Part shown: positions 28,293 through 36,471 of the stretch, piece after piece
Position numbering within the stretch: position 1 is the stretch's first letter
Layout: each line of letters opens with the position of its first letter
DNA from: Loigolactobacillus backii
Lineage (GTDB): Bacteria > Bacillota > Bacilli > Lactobacillales > Lactobacillaceae
Direction of reading: 5' to 3'
NCBI RefSeq assembly: GCF_003946275.1
Contig: NZ_RHNQ01000001.1
Coordinates: forward strand, 61,390 to 125,389
DNA: 64,000 bases
Made by a program: the position numbers and the translations under genes
The notes under the pieces: generated by a model
Databases searched by the model: none
Told to the model about the DNA's origin: nothing
Seen by the model: only the letters and a program-made list of their open reading frames with translations

Positions 28293-30356
28293 CTATTTTC
28301 GGGTCATTGCAGCTTTCAGCGCTTGCGCTAACGGACTTTCCTGTGGTTCATCATCAGCATTAACTTTTTTTAATAATTGTGTTTCTTCATGTTTGCTCAT
28401 CTTTTTATGTTTTTTAATGTCGGTTACCTTTTGGGTCAAATTACAATTAGTACACTTAAAGTAATCCCCCTTCTCACCGGTCAGTAAAATCATCTTTTTA
28501 TGACATTGTGGGCAACGATGATTAGTCACCTTAGGATCACGACGACGATAATAATCACAATTCTGATTACTACAAACCAATAATACACCATTACGGGTTT
28601 GCTTTTCACGTAAATGGGCTCCACATTTAGGACATACCTTGGCCGTTAAATTAAAGTCCTTATAGTCGGCAGAACTGTTTTTAACTTCTTTAACCAAATC
28701 CACCGTTGCGTCACGAATTTGCGTTACAAATTTCTGTTGTGATAACTGTCCTGCGGCAATTTGCTCTAATTCAGTTTCCCACTGTGCCGTTAATTTAGGC
28801 GACGTTAGGCTGGGATTAACTAATTTAAGCAACTGATTACCCTTTGGCGTCACCTTTACGTGCCGCCCAGTTCGTTCCATCAAGCCGGTGGAAATTATCT
28901 TTTCAATAATTTCGGCTCGTGTTGCCGGCGTTCCCAAACCATCTTTTTCCATTTGAACCAATAACGTTGCTTCACTGAGCGGTTTTGGTGCTTGTGTTAA
29001 TTGCTTATTTAACGTCAGTTTACCGGCCATTACCGTCCCTTTGTTGAATTTCGTAATATTCTGTGAAGTTAACTCAACTTGCTTAAAACCAGCAACCGTC
29101 ACTTGCGTCACTTTGAGGACAAAAGTTGTTGTTTTTAGTCGTAAAGAATATTGTTGTTGTGCTTCTTGATAGTCAGGCAAAAACAAGCCAATGAAACGCT
29201 CCACGATTAAATTATAAATTTTCTGTTCATCATTGGAAAAACGCTCGGCCTGAGGCATCTGTTCAGTGGGAATCAAGCCATAATGATCGCCGACCTTAGC
29301 ATCATTAAAAACTTGTTGTTGCAATACTGGTGCCTTTTTGGCCGCCAATTTTTTGGCCTGTGGTTCATAACGACTAATTGCAATTAAACGTTCCTGCATC
29401 GTATTCTTTAAATCACTGGTTAAATATTTAGAATCGGTCCGCGGATACGTCACCACTTTATATTGCTCATAAAGCATCTGTAACAAATTAAGTGTCTTCT
29501 TTGCTGAAAATTGGTAACGCTGATTGGCGTCTTTTTGTAATTCAGTTAAATCATAAGGTAGTGGCGCCTTTTGCCGCTTGTTCTTCGCCTTAATCTCCGT
29601 CACTACCGCCGTTTCATCCTGTAATTCAAGCTGGAGGGCCTGAGCTTTTTCTAAAGTCAGGCGCGGATTGCCCTGCATTTGTGCATCACCATGTTTGGTC
29701 ACAAAGCTTAAAGTGTAGTACGTTTGTGGCTTAAATTGATTGATTAGCGCCTCTTGCTTCGCTACTAGCCCTAAAGTGGGCGTTTGAACCCGGCCGGCTG
29801 ATAGATTATCGTTGTATTTTACCGTTAACGCTCGGGTAACATTCAATCCAATTAACCAATCGGCCGTCGCGCGTGCCTTAGCCGCAGAATACAAGTTATC
29901 GTAATCCTTAGCCGGACGTAAATGTGCAAATCCATCCTTAATTGCCTTATCCGTTTGCGACGAAATCCACAAACGTTTAACTGGTTTATTAAAACGAATA
30001 TACTCTAAAATCCAACGAGCAACTAACTCACCTTCACGACCAGCATCAGTTGCAATAACTGCTTCTTTAATATCTGACCGCTTGCCTAGCGTTTGAATGG
30101 CCTTTAATTGTGCGCGTGTTTTAGGTAACGGCTTAGTTTCCATTTGTTTTGGTAACAGCGGTAAGGTATCAAAGGTCCAAGTTTGCCATTCCTTTTTGTA
30201 GTCTTCCGGCATTTTTAGCGTCATCAAATGACCTAACGCCCAAGTCACAATGTAATCCTTACCTTCATAGTAATGACGGTTCTTTTGATCTGCTTTTAAA
30301 ACTTTTGCCAGTGATTCGGCAACACTCGGTTTTTCCGCAACAACTAAAGTTTTCAA
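28293..30356 (-). CDS. topB: DNA topoisomerase III
   Basis: Type IA topoisomerase, 687 residues. TOPRIM domain at the N-terminus (VVAEKPSVAESLAKVL; acidic pair in ATDAGREGELVARWI), catalytic Tyr in VTYPRTDSKYL near residue 309, and two C-terminal zinc ribbons (CPKCGAHL...CSNQNCDYY and CPQCHKKM...CTNC). Acts in decatenation and recombination intermediates. Located 22 bases after trmL, probably in one transcript with it. Confidence 0.95.
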   Translation of the reverse strand: MKTLVVAEKPSVAESLAKVLKADQKNRHYYEGKDYIVTWALGHLMTLKMPEDYKKEWQTWTFDTLPLLPKQMETKPLPKTRAQLKAIQTLGKRSDIKEAVIATDAGREGELVARWILEYIRFNKPVKRLWISSQTDKAIKDGFAHLRPAKDYDNLYSAAKARATADWLIGLNVTRALTVKYNDNLSAGRVQTPTLGLVAKQEALINQFKPQTYYTLSFVTKHGDAQMQGNPRLTLEKAQALQLELQDETAVVTEIKAKNKRQKAPLPYDLTELQKDANQRYQFSAKKTLNLLQMLYEQYKVVTYPRTDSKYLTSDLKNTMQERLIAISRYEPQAKKLAAKKAPVLQQQVFNDAKVGDHYGLIPTEQMPQAERFSNDEQKIYNLIVERFIGLFLPDYQEAQQQYSLRLKTTTFVLKVTQVTVAGFKQVELTSQNITKFNKGTVMAGKLTLNKQLTQAPKPLSEATLLVQMEKDGLGTPATRAEIIEKIISTGLMERTGRHVKVTPKGNQLLKLVNPSLTSPKLTAQWETELEQIAAGQLSQQKFVTQIRDATVDLVKEVKNSSADYKDFNLTAKVCPKCGAHLREKQTRNGVLLVCSNQNCDYYRRRDPKVTNHRCPQCHKKMILLTGEKGDYFKCTNCNLTQKVTDIKKHKKMSKHEETQLLKKVNADDEPQESPLAQALKAAMTRK

Positions 30357-30378
30357 AAAAGGTCTCCTTTATCGTTGG

Positions 30379-30888
30379 TTATTTTAATTTGTCGTGTTCA
30401 TAAGTATGGCTCCGCTCTAAACCGGCAAAATTTTGTTGGCGTAAAGCTTCATAAATAATGATGGCAGCCGTATTTGATAAATTTAGCGCCCGTACTTTGT
30501 TAGTCATCGGAATCCGTAATGCTTTTTCCGGATTTTCCCGCATAAAGGGTTCTGGCAAACCAGTTGTTTCCTTTCCAAACAGAAAATAATGATCTAATTG
30601 CGTATCTGTATAGTCAACGTCAGAATAAACTTTATCTGAAAATTTACTAATTAAATATAGCTTAGCGTTTGCGGGTAAAGATGCCATAAAAGCATCCAGA
30701 CTTTCATGATAAGTAATATCAACCTTGTTCCAATAATCTAGACCAGCACGCTTCATATGCTTATCATCCGTTGAAAAGCCCAGCGGCTCAATTAAATGAA
30801 GGTGGGTATCCGTTGCCGCACAGGTTCGGGCAATATTCCCTGTATTAGCTGGCATCAGTGGTTCATAAAGTGCAATATGATTCGTCAT
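30379..30888 (-). CDS. trmL: tRNA (cytidine/uridine-34-2'-O)-methyltransferase TrmL
   Basis: 169-residue SPOUT methyltransferase that methylates the wobble ribose of two leucine tRNAs. Signature motifs: [18 protein letters not shown] at the start, FGKETTGLP as motif 2, and [27 protein letters not shown] forming the knotted SAM site. AAAAAAGGAAG precedes the ATG. It is the last host gene before the prophage and keeps its own promoter on the host side of the junction. Confidence 0.95.
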   Translation of the reverse strand: MTNHIALYEPLMPANTGNIARTCAATDTHLHLIEPLGFSTDDKHMKRAGLDYWNKVDITYHESLDAFMASLPANAKLYLISKFSDKVYSDVDYTDTQLDHYFLFGKETTGLPEPFMRENPEKALRIPMTNKVRALNLSNTAAIIIYEALRQQNFAGLERSHTYEHDKLK

Positions 30889-30920
30889 AACGTGAACTTC
30901 CTTTTTTAAATTTACTTTTA

Positions 30921-30949
30921 AGTATAAACTAAATGGCGCATTACGTAAA
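30921..30949 (-). promoter_or_regulatory. trmL promoter
   Basis: Minus-strand -35 TTTACG (30949-30944), 17-base spacer, -10 TATACT (30926-30921). It shows that the prophage inserted upstream of an intact host promoter. Confidence 0.65.
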
Positions 30950-31030
30950 AAGACAACAAAAAAACGTATCGCTTTTTTGTAGCTTGCTTAGATTGCTATT
31001 ATATCAGTATTTACAGGCTATGCAATTAAA

Positions 31031-31050
31031 AAGTTACCCAAAGTTACCCA
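31031..31050. repeat. Tandem 10-mer near the prophage end, candidate att region
   Basis: Two perfect adjacent copies of AAGTTACCCA. They lie between the host trmL promoter and the first prophage terminator, where the attachment core must be. No second copy can be checked because the other prophage end is outside the window. Confidence 0.35.
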
Positions 31051-31098
31051 TTTTAAAATCCTGGGCGGATTAAATACATAATATAAAATTTATCGCAA

Positions 31099-31130
31099 AA
31101 AGCATCGACAATTAATTTTGCCGGTGCTTT
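31099..31130 (-). terminator. Terminator of the accessory cassette
   Basis: Minus-strand hairpin AAGCACCGGCAA / TTGTCGATGCTT followed by a T-rich stretch, two bases after the stop of the first prophage gene. Confidence 0.75.
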
Positions 31131-31131
31131 A

Positions 31132-31560
31132 TTAATCTTCATCAATATAGTTTTTATATAATTCGATTGATTGGATTATATCGCTGGTTGTCATGTCATT
31201 TAACAGATCAATTGTATCACCCATCGCGATGTCTTCTTTTTCAACCTGATTCGCATACTTAGTTATTTTACCAGTAAAATTCTTAATAAATTGAGCGAAT
31301 TCCGTCTGCCGATTACCAATTTGTTTCTGAATCCAATCAGCCTCGTACGCTCGAGATAATTTTGCTATTATCTCCCATTTAGCTTTTTTTACATCGGTTT
31401 TGCCAGTTCGATAGTTCGAGATGTTCATCTGGTTAATACCAGTTGTGTTAGCGATAAAAGTCCCAGAAATTTCAGTGTCTGCCAGAAGTGCTTTAGCTTT
31501 ATCCATGTCGCTGCCTAAATCATCACGCCAACTGTTCTGACTATTTATTAAGATGCTCAT
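31132..31560 (-). CDS. Putative HTH DNA-binding protein of prophage accessory cassette
   Basis: 142 residues. Residues about 25-65 (GTFIANTTGINQMNISNYRT) look like a Cro/XRE-type helix-turn-helix; the rest is helical and charged, without a recognised domain. I chose the ATG of MSILINSQNSW because AAGGAGG precedes it; the frame is open 24 codons further upstream. It overlaps the preceding 71-residue gene by 20 bases and ends at a terminator. Sits between the endolysin and the chromosome, where lysogenic-conversion or phage-exclusion genes are common. Specific function unknown. Confidence 0.7.
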   Translation of the reverse strand: MSILINSQNSWRDDLGSDMDKAKALLADTEISGTFIANTTGINQMNISNYRTGKTDVKKAKWEIIAKLSRAYEADWIQKQIGNRQTEFAQFIKNFTGKITKYANQVEKEDIAMGDTIDLLNDMTTSDIIQSIELYKNYIDED

Positions 31561-31756
31561 TAAAACTGCCCTCCTTATTTTGATAGCTAGCAATAGCTGC
31601 TTTATGCTGTTCCGGCGTGGAATCACCCACATTTAACAATTCCGTCCAGTACCAAAACAGGTCTTTTTTGGTGCGCTTATTTAGCTCTTTTTCGCTAACC
31701 GTATTTTCTTCATAGCCTAAAATATTCTCGATTAATTCTGCTTTTGTTTGGATCAT
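31541..31756 (-). CDS. Hypothetical small prophage protein (cassette gene 2)
   Basis: 71 residues, mostly helical and charged (MIQTKAELIENILGYEE start), no membrane segment or known motif. The pattern KAELIENILGY with RTKKDLFWYW may be a small helical SAP/HeH-like fold, but that is a guess. GGAGGAAACC lies ahead of the ATG. It overlaps the HTH gene by 20 bases and follows cassette gene 3 by 13 bases, so the three form one transcription unit. Confidence 0.65.
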   Translation of the reverse strand: MIQTKAELIENILGYEENTVSEKELNKRTKKDLFWYWTELLNVGDSTPEQHKAAIASYQNKEGSFNEHLNK

Positions 31757-31769
31757 GATGGTTTCCTCC

Positions 31770-32060
31770 TTATTTCAATAGGCGTCTTGCGCTGTTAACT
31801 TGTTCATTTGAAACGTTAGCTCGATTTTTTGCGGATTGGTAAGACTTTGAATGCTTATCAGCAAACAATAGGCTCATGGCATCTACTACATCGCCGCTAG
31901 TTGCATCGGTCTTATAATCAACGCTATAATTTGCTACAGAACCATCTTTACGCAACTGGAAGTTAACTGCGACTACGTCGTCCCAAGTTTTCCCACTTGT
32001 TAAGATTACTTGTTGTTTCTGTTCTCTGGTTAGATTTTCAGCTAAGATTAGTTTATTCAT
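31770..32060 (-). CDS. Hypothetical prophage protein (cassette gene 1)
   Basis: 96 residues from MNKLILAENLTREQKQQV, chosen because AAAGGAAG lies nine bases ahead; the frame itself is open 18 codons more. No recognised domain, signal peptide or membrane helix. First gene of the three-gene accessory unit; an AT-rich region with TATAAT-like words and an imperfect dyad lies directly upstream. Confidence 0.65.
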   Translation of the reverse strand: MNKLILAENLTREQKQQVILTSGKTWDDVVAVNFQLRKDGSVANYSVDYKTDATSGDVVDAMSLLFADKHSKSYQSAKNRANVSNEQVNSARRLLK

Positions 32061-32108
32061 TTTTAAAGCTTCCTTTCTTTTTGCTTCCTCATCTCTATGT
32101 ATTAAATA

Positions 32109-32141
32109 TAACACTATTATATTTAGAATGCAATAGTATTA
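32109..32141. promoter_or_regulatory. Dyad in the cassette promoter region
   Basis: TAACACTATT (32109-32118) and AATAGTATTA (32132-32141) are 9/10 inverted copies around AT-rich sequence with two TATAAT words on the minus strand. A possible operator for the HTH protein of the same unit (inference). Confidence 0.45.
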
Positions 32142-32183
32142 TATAAATAAATTAAAATGTTTTGTTTTTTTAGGCACAAAAAT

Positions 32184-32213
32184 AACGCCACCTCCAATTA
32201 AGGAAGTGGCGTT
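32184..32213 (-). terminator. Terminator after the endolysin gene
   Basis: Hairpin AACGCCAC.TCC / GGA.GTGGCGTT. T-rich stretches follow on both strands (ATTTTTG leftwards, TTTTTAATTT rightwards), so it may be bidirectional. It closes the late operon. Confidence 0.85.
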
Positions 32214-32232
32214 TTTAATTTATCCTACTATA

Positions 32233-33684
32233 TTAATAGACTAAGCTTTGTCCAGTCCAAATTAAATTAGTATTGCTAATATTGTTGTGACTAGCTAAAG
32301 CAGAGACGCTTGTGCCAAGTCGATTAGCGATGCTTGATAAACTGTCACCGTATTTAACGATATAACTGCGGTTAGTAGTTGTTGCACCACCGGTAAACTT
32401 AATCTGTTGACCAACACTGATATAGTTGTAGTTAGTAATCCCATTGTAAGCAGCTAATACGGCCGTATTTAGGCCGTGTGCCGTCGCGATGGCTGATAAG
32501 GTGTCGCCTGAACGCACAGTGTAATAGTTGCTGTTACTTGCCGTTGACGCGCTACCTTTGACGGTTAATCGTTGACCAACGCTAATCAGATTAGTATTGC
32601 TAATATTATTAAGGCTGGCTAACGCTGATACGGTTGTTCCGTAAGTCGACGCGATACCACTGAGCGTGTCACCTGATTGCACGATATAACTAGATCCAGT
32701 ACTAGTTGATGCGCCAGTTACCGATAAAATCTCGGCGTTACCGCGATTAATCCAGCTATTGATGCCGGATAACAATAATTTAGTGCCGCTAATCTCTGAC
32801 ACTTTGTAGTTTTGCCCTTTGACCCAAGATGGAATAGATTCGCCGGTCGCCCAGCGGTTAGCGCTAAAGTTAACCTTAACCGTGTCGCCAATCTTGATAT
32901 CCGACTTTGCCGTGTTGTTAGCAGCTTGCCCAGCGGCGATTGCTGGTGTTGTCGTAGTTGGCTTAACCGCAGTGCCACCAGTTGAGCTAGTCGTAGTGCC
33001 TTTATAGCCGTTATCTGTAATCCCAGTTAAATCGACATCACCATCTAGGCCACCAGCGTTATAAGTACTAGTAAATTGGAAAATACCAATATTATCAGCG
33101 CTTGGGAAGTAATTGTAATTAGGCGATTTAGTCACGTTATAATCAGGATATTCTGCCAACCATAATGAGTACTTGCTTGCTAAATAAGTCAGATTAATAT
33201 TGTTTTGCAGGAAGTTTTTATAGCCATATAATACCGGTGTAAAGCCAGCTTGCTTAATCCGATTAAGTGCGTTATCAAGCACAGCCGTGTTCTGGTAGCC
33301 AGATTCAACGTCTAAAGCGACAATTGACCCTTTAGGTGTTTGTACCTTTGGCAAGAAATAATTCAGCACTGTATTAGCTGTGCCGTTATCTGTGATTCCT
33401 TGCCACCAGATATAAGTGTGCGCCCGTTTTCCTTGAGCAATCGAATACTGGACTTGTGTATTATAAGTCGATTGATCATATACCCCGCCGGCGTAACCGC
33501 CAATTTGGCTAATACTAAACTTGTCCTGTGGCGATCCAAAGACACCGTTATTGCCCTGATATTTAGACCAGTCTACCCCTTGTTGTCCCTTAGCAGCTTG
33601 TGCTGGAGCATTGGATAAAACTATCGGAGCAATTAAAAAAGCAGCCGCTAATGCGACTGCCCCTGTTTTAATTTTGTGTTGCAT
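32233..33684 (-). CDS. Endolysin: secreted GH25 lysozyme with three LysM repeats
   Basis: Muramidase that breaks the host wall at the end of the lytic cycle, 483 residues. Residues 1-31 are a signal peptide ending in AQA-A, so export by Sec is likely, as in several lactobacillus and oenococcus phages. The GH25 domain spans about 35-225 (GVDWSKYQG and the catalytic region VALDVESGY). An SH3-like segment follows (about 263-318), then LysM repeats at about 334-376, 387-429 and 440-482. AAGGAGG precedes the ATG, which overlaps the holin stop. Confidence 0.93.
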   Translation of the reverse strand: MQHKIKTGAVALAAAFLIAPIVLSNAPAQAAKGQQGVDWSKYQGNNGVFGSPQDKFSISQIGGYAGGVYDQSTYNTQVQYSIAQGKRAHTYIWWQGITDNGTANTVLNYFLPKVQTPKGSIVALDVESGYQNTAVLDNALNRIKQAGFTPVLYGYKNFLQNNINLTYLASKYSLWLAEYPDYNVTKSPNYNYFPSADNIGIFQFTSTYNAGGLDGDVDLTGITDNGYKGTTTSSTGGTAVKPTTTTPAIAAGQAANNTAKSDIKIGDTVKVNFSANRWATGESIPSWVKGQNYKVSEISGTKLLLSGINSWINRGNAEILSVTGASTSTGSSYIVQSGDTLSGIASTYGTTVSALASLNNISNTNLISVGQRLTVKGSASTASNSNYYTVRSGDTLSAIATAHGLNTAVLAAYNGITNYNYISVGQQIKFTGGATTTNRSYIVKYGDSLSSIANRLGTSVSALASHNNISNTNLIWTGQSLVY

Positions 33685-34159
33685 TACTGGTCTCCTCCTT
33701 GACGGGCGGGATGTCTACTGTTGCTTCCGGAGCTGGAGCCGTAGAAGCTGCTGAACTAGCCGCACTTGAAGCGGTATCCTTGCCAGATTGTAAGATATTG
33801 ATCAAGTTTTTAAGTTGCTCAACCTCTTTTTGCAAATTATCATTTTTATCAGCCACTGCTTGCTTAGCGTCACTATTGGTTTTTACGGTTGTAGCAATCC
33901 CACTAACCCCGTCAAATAGGCCACTGGTTGCACCACCGGTTAATGCGCCGGCCAAAGCAGCACTAGCGTAATTAGTGTCGTGAGTGATAACTACCGCAAC
34001 TAGGCCGCCTAAGGCACCAATAATAATACTGGCCCAAGGCAACACCCAGCTAGGCAAATTGGTGATTTTCTTGAGTGCTTGTGTGGCAAGACCTGATACA
34101 GCGGCAATCACTGCCAACTCAGCGGCGGTTGCTAAATTTAAATTAGTAATAATATTCAT
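33668..34159 (-). CDS. Putative phage holin
   Basis: 163 residues with two to three hydrophobic segments in the first 95 ([52 protein letters not shown]), then a charged coiled coil and a Ser/Ala/Pro-rich tail ([18 protein letters not shown]). Position directly before the endolysin with a 17-base overlap supports a holin that times lysis or activates the exported enzyme. The exact holin family is not certain. The Ser/Ala tail resembles those of the capsid and tail extensions. Confidence 0.8.
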   Translation of the reverse strand: MNIITNLNLATAAELAVIAAVSGLATQALKKITNLPSWVLPWASIIIGALGGLVAVVITHDTNYASAALAGALTGGATSGLFDGVSGIATTVKTNSDAKQAVADKNDNLQKEVEQLKNLINILQSGKDTASSAASSAASTAPAPEATVDIPPVKEETSNATQN

Positions 34160-34164
34160 AATTT

Positions 34165-34527
34165 TTATCCTCCAATTAATCCATTTGCTTTCAGCTTTTT
34201 GTTTTCGGCGCCCAAACGAGCATTTTCGGCCTTGTAGTATTCGTTACTCTTTTTGAGATGATTATTTTCTTTTGTCAATAAGGCTAGTTTTTGATCAAGC
34301 TCGCGCTCCATTTGGTCCTTTTGTTTTTGCAGTTCATTAAATGAGCCTTGTAAATCCCTGTACTGATCGCGTACCGTCCTAATCACAAATTGCTGCATCT
34401 CATCTTGCTCACGTTTGGCGTCAGAACGATCTTTCCGGTGGGCGTGACTAATTGCCCCAACAGCACTTAGCAACCCGGCCATGGCACCTAGTAAAGCGAT
34501 AAAGTTTTTTGTTACCAAATCAGTCAT
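34165..34527 (-). CDS. Small membrane-anchored coiled-coil protein, lysis module
   Basis: 120 residues. One hydrophobic segment (about 7-27, FIALLGAMAGLLSAVGAI) followed by a long charged coiled coil. GAGGTGAT precedes the chosen ATG (MTDLVTKNF); the frame extends 14 codons further without a good site. Lies five bases before the holin gene, so it may be a holin partner or spanin-like factor; no family is recognised. Confidence 0.65.
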   Translation of the reverse strand: MTDLVTKNFIALLGAMAGLLSAVGAISHAHRKDRSDAKREQDEMQQFVIRTVRDQYRDLQGSFNELQKQKDQMERELDQKLALLTKENNHLKKSNEYYKAENARLGAENKKLKANGLIGG

Positions 34528-34939
34528 GCCGTCGATCACCTCGCATTGCCGTACCGATAAGCAAGACAAACGCCAGGCTCATTGACACCCAAGTTAAATT
34601 AAAACGTTGATCTAGCAACCCCCGCCAAGCAAAAGCAAACGCCATCGCGCCGTAAAGTGGTGCTGCGATCACAACCCCAATATCACGCCATTTACGTTGG
34701 CCCAGGAAAACTCCCAGCAATAGAAAAAAGCCTGCCAAAACTAGCAAGCTTGCGAACCACCAGTCGTCGACAAAATCGGCGCCGAGACGTTCAAAATGTG
34801 GTAGTGGCGGCGGTGGCGTAATCTGCGGATTGTCTAAATAATTCAAATGGAAAAATACATAAATGCCACCAATTAGCGTAAATACGCCGTAGGCTAGATG
34901 AAAATACTCCTTACTGAGTCGCTTTTTTAATAGTTGCAT
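34520..34939 (-). CDS. Four-helix membrane protein, lysis module
   Basis: 139 residues with four predicted membrane helices (about 13-32, 62-80, 88-106, 117-133) and a Pro-rich loop after the first. No family recognised. It overlaps the next gene by eight bases and is the first gene after a hairpin terminator, so it may open the lysis transcript. A holin-like or membrane accessory role is only inferred from position. Confidence 0.65.
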   Translation of the reverse strand: MQLLKKRLSKEYFHLAYGVFTLIGGIYVFFHLNYLDNPQITPPPPLPHFERLGADFVDDWWFASLLVLAGFFLLLGVFLGQRKWRDIGVVIAAPLYGAMAFAFAWRGLLDQRFNLTWVSMSLAFVLLIGTAMRGDRRHD

Positions 34940-34974
34940 TCACCCGCCTTCTTCCTTTTTGCGTAAAATAAAAA

Positions 34975-34990
34975 ACGCCTATGAAGGCGT
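34975..34990 (-). terminator. Hairpin at the end of the tail-tip genes
   Basis: ACGCCT / AGGCGT with a 4-base loop, followed by TTTTTATTTT on the minus strand. It overlaps the stop of the XkdX gene and separates the tail genes from the lysis genes. Confidence 0.7.
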
Positions 34991-35122
34991 CACTGCTGAG
35001 TAATCATTACCCGTTAACGATTTAAAATCAGCCGCGGTAATGTAAGCCGCTTGGACAAATACTTTGAGATTGTCGACTGTATAAAGGCCGAGTTGATAAT
35101 ACTGCTTGACTAAATCACCCAT
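34979..35122 (-). CDS. XkdX family protein 1
   Basis: 47 residues (MGDLVKQYYQLGLYTVDNL...). The pattern of an aromatic N-terminus, then ITAADFKSLTGNDY, is that of the XkdX family encoded at the end of tail-fibre operons in Firmicutes phages. GGAGGTGCTTAGTA precedes the ATG. Too short for many gene callers. It closes the second tail-tip module; a paralogue at 38060-38272 closes the first. Confidence 0.85.
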   Translation of the reverse strand: MGDLVKQYYQLGLYTVDNLKVFVQAAYITAADFKSLTGNDYSAVTPS

Positions 35123-35124
35123 TA

Positions 35125-35451
35125 CTAAGCACCTCCTAGTCGACTAGTTGCCGTCGCTAATAATAGCTGCGCGTTAATTTTATCTTGCGCCGTTTTATTA
35201 TTGACCATGGTCAATAAGACTTGCGCCATTTGCTGTTGATCCGTCGTTGGATTAGCCGGTTCTTGCTGCTCGGACCACGCCTGCTTGGCCTGATCGAAAT
35301 ACATCCAGCCGTCGTTAACCGGGTTGACCCAAGCAACGTCTGTCCAGTTAGCCTTTTCGTCGTCACTTAATTGGTAATCGTCCGCGACTTCTTGCGTAAA
35401 TAGTGTCGCCCGGCCGTTGTCATCAAAATTATTTAATAGTTTAATTGTCAT
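35125..35451 (-). CDS. Tail-tip accessory protein
   Basis: 108 residues. The N-terminal half (TEVADDYQLSDDEKANWTDV-like, with YFDQAKQAW) and a helical C-terminal half resemble small chaperone/adaptor-type genes placed between receptor-binding protein and XkdX genes. The corresponding gene in the first module is 38279-38653. AAGGGGGTCG precedes the ATG. Specific role is not known. Confidence 0.65.
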   Translation of the reverse strand: MTIKLLNNFDDNGRATLFTQEVADDYQLSDDEKANWTDVAWVNPVNDGWMYFDQAKQAWSEQQEPANPTTDQQQMAQVLLTMVNNKTAQDKINAQLLLATATSRLGGA

Positions 35452-35459
35452 CGACCCCC

Positions 35460-36464
35460 TTAAAAGCCGTACATCACGTTAATATCAATGGTCGCGCCCG
35501 GTGAAATCCTAGTCCAAGCAGAGCTTAGAATTAGTTGCCGGTTGCTGTGGATATCGATGCGGCCCATTTGGCCAGTTGCTAGTAGCACCGTATGTGGTGC
35601 CGTCTGCGTCACAGAACCAGAAATTGGCAGGGATGAATCAAATGTCCCCATATTAAAGGCGGTCCCCTTTGGTTGGCCAACTTTATTGGTGTATACTAAG
35701 CCCATGGTGAGTAAGGCTAGGCCATGCCCGTCATCCATTAAATCATTAAGCACCGCCATGTGTGGCCTATAGACAATCTTTGTCGGATCGTTTGGCGTAA
35801 ACTTAGGCGTTAAGAACTGCACGTTTCCGCGGCCGACGGCGTCGAATAGCGCCGACACTTCGCCTTTATCCGTTGTGACGTCCGGTGCTGTGATTAACTT
35901 TGAAAATGCATTACTACCCGTAAAGATATTATTACCGGGCAACAAGGCAACTTTGCTGGCTGCGATCTCGCTTAATAATGTTGCTAAGTCTGAGGACGCT
36001 TTGCTGTAAGTACTGGCCAGTTCTGCCTCCCATTTTGATAATTGGCTGCTATATGGCGTCATGTTAATATAAGCGTCAACGTAATCTGGTGTCACTCTAA
36101 AGGTGCAATCATTAGTTGTTAGCCGTGTTCCTGCGCCATCTGTGATACAGAAAAAGCATTTAAAATCACCGACGGTATTAAAAGCGCCGTTAGGAAAGCT
36201 GAAATCAACAATACCTAAACTGGCATTAACAATATTAATTGTCCCAAAGGCCACGATCGGGTTTTCACCATCGGCCGTATTAGCGCCAAAATACATACTT
36301 TGTCCATCTTTAAAAACGTGCGGAATGGCCGGTGAAAAACTGTCATATAACTGCATGCGCAAATAGCTGTTGTCATCGCCTTGGCGGCCGGTGAAATAGT
36401 CCTCTAAGCGAATCATGTTCCCGACTGATGATTTATCCAGATCGAATTTTACAATAGCTCCCAT
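35460..36464 (-). CDS. Baseplate upper protein (BppU)-like tail protein
   Basis: 334 residues. The first 135 form a BppU/DUF2479-type immunoglobulin-like N-domain (IVKFDLDKSSVGNMIRLED, YVDAYINMTPY), which attaches receptor-binding proteins to the baseplate. A short helical stretch is followed by a C-terminal beta domain that may bind the host surface. GGGGTGATAAATAA precedes the ATG. Member of the second tail-tip module. Confidence 0.75.
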   Translation of the reverse strand: MGAIVKFDLDKSSVGNMIRLEDYFTGRQGDDNSYLRMQLYDSFSPAIPHVFKDGQSMYFGANTADGENPIVAFGTINIVNASLGIVDFSFPNGAFNTVGDFKCFFCITDGAGTRLTTNDCTFRVTPDYVDAYINMTPYSSQLSKWEAELASTYSKASSDLATLLSEIAASKVALLPGNNIFTGSNAFSKLITAPDVTTDKGEVSALFDAVGRGNVQFLTPKFTPNDPTKIVYRPHMAVLNDLMDDGHGLALLTMGLVYTNKVGQPKGTAFNMGTFDSSLPISGSVTQTAPHTVLLATGQMGRIDIHSNRQLILSSAWTRISPGATIDINVMYGF

Positions 36465-36471
36465 TTATTTA

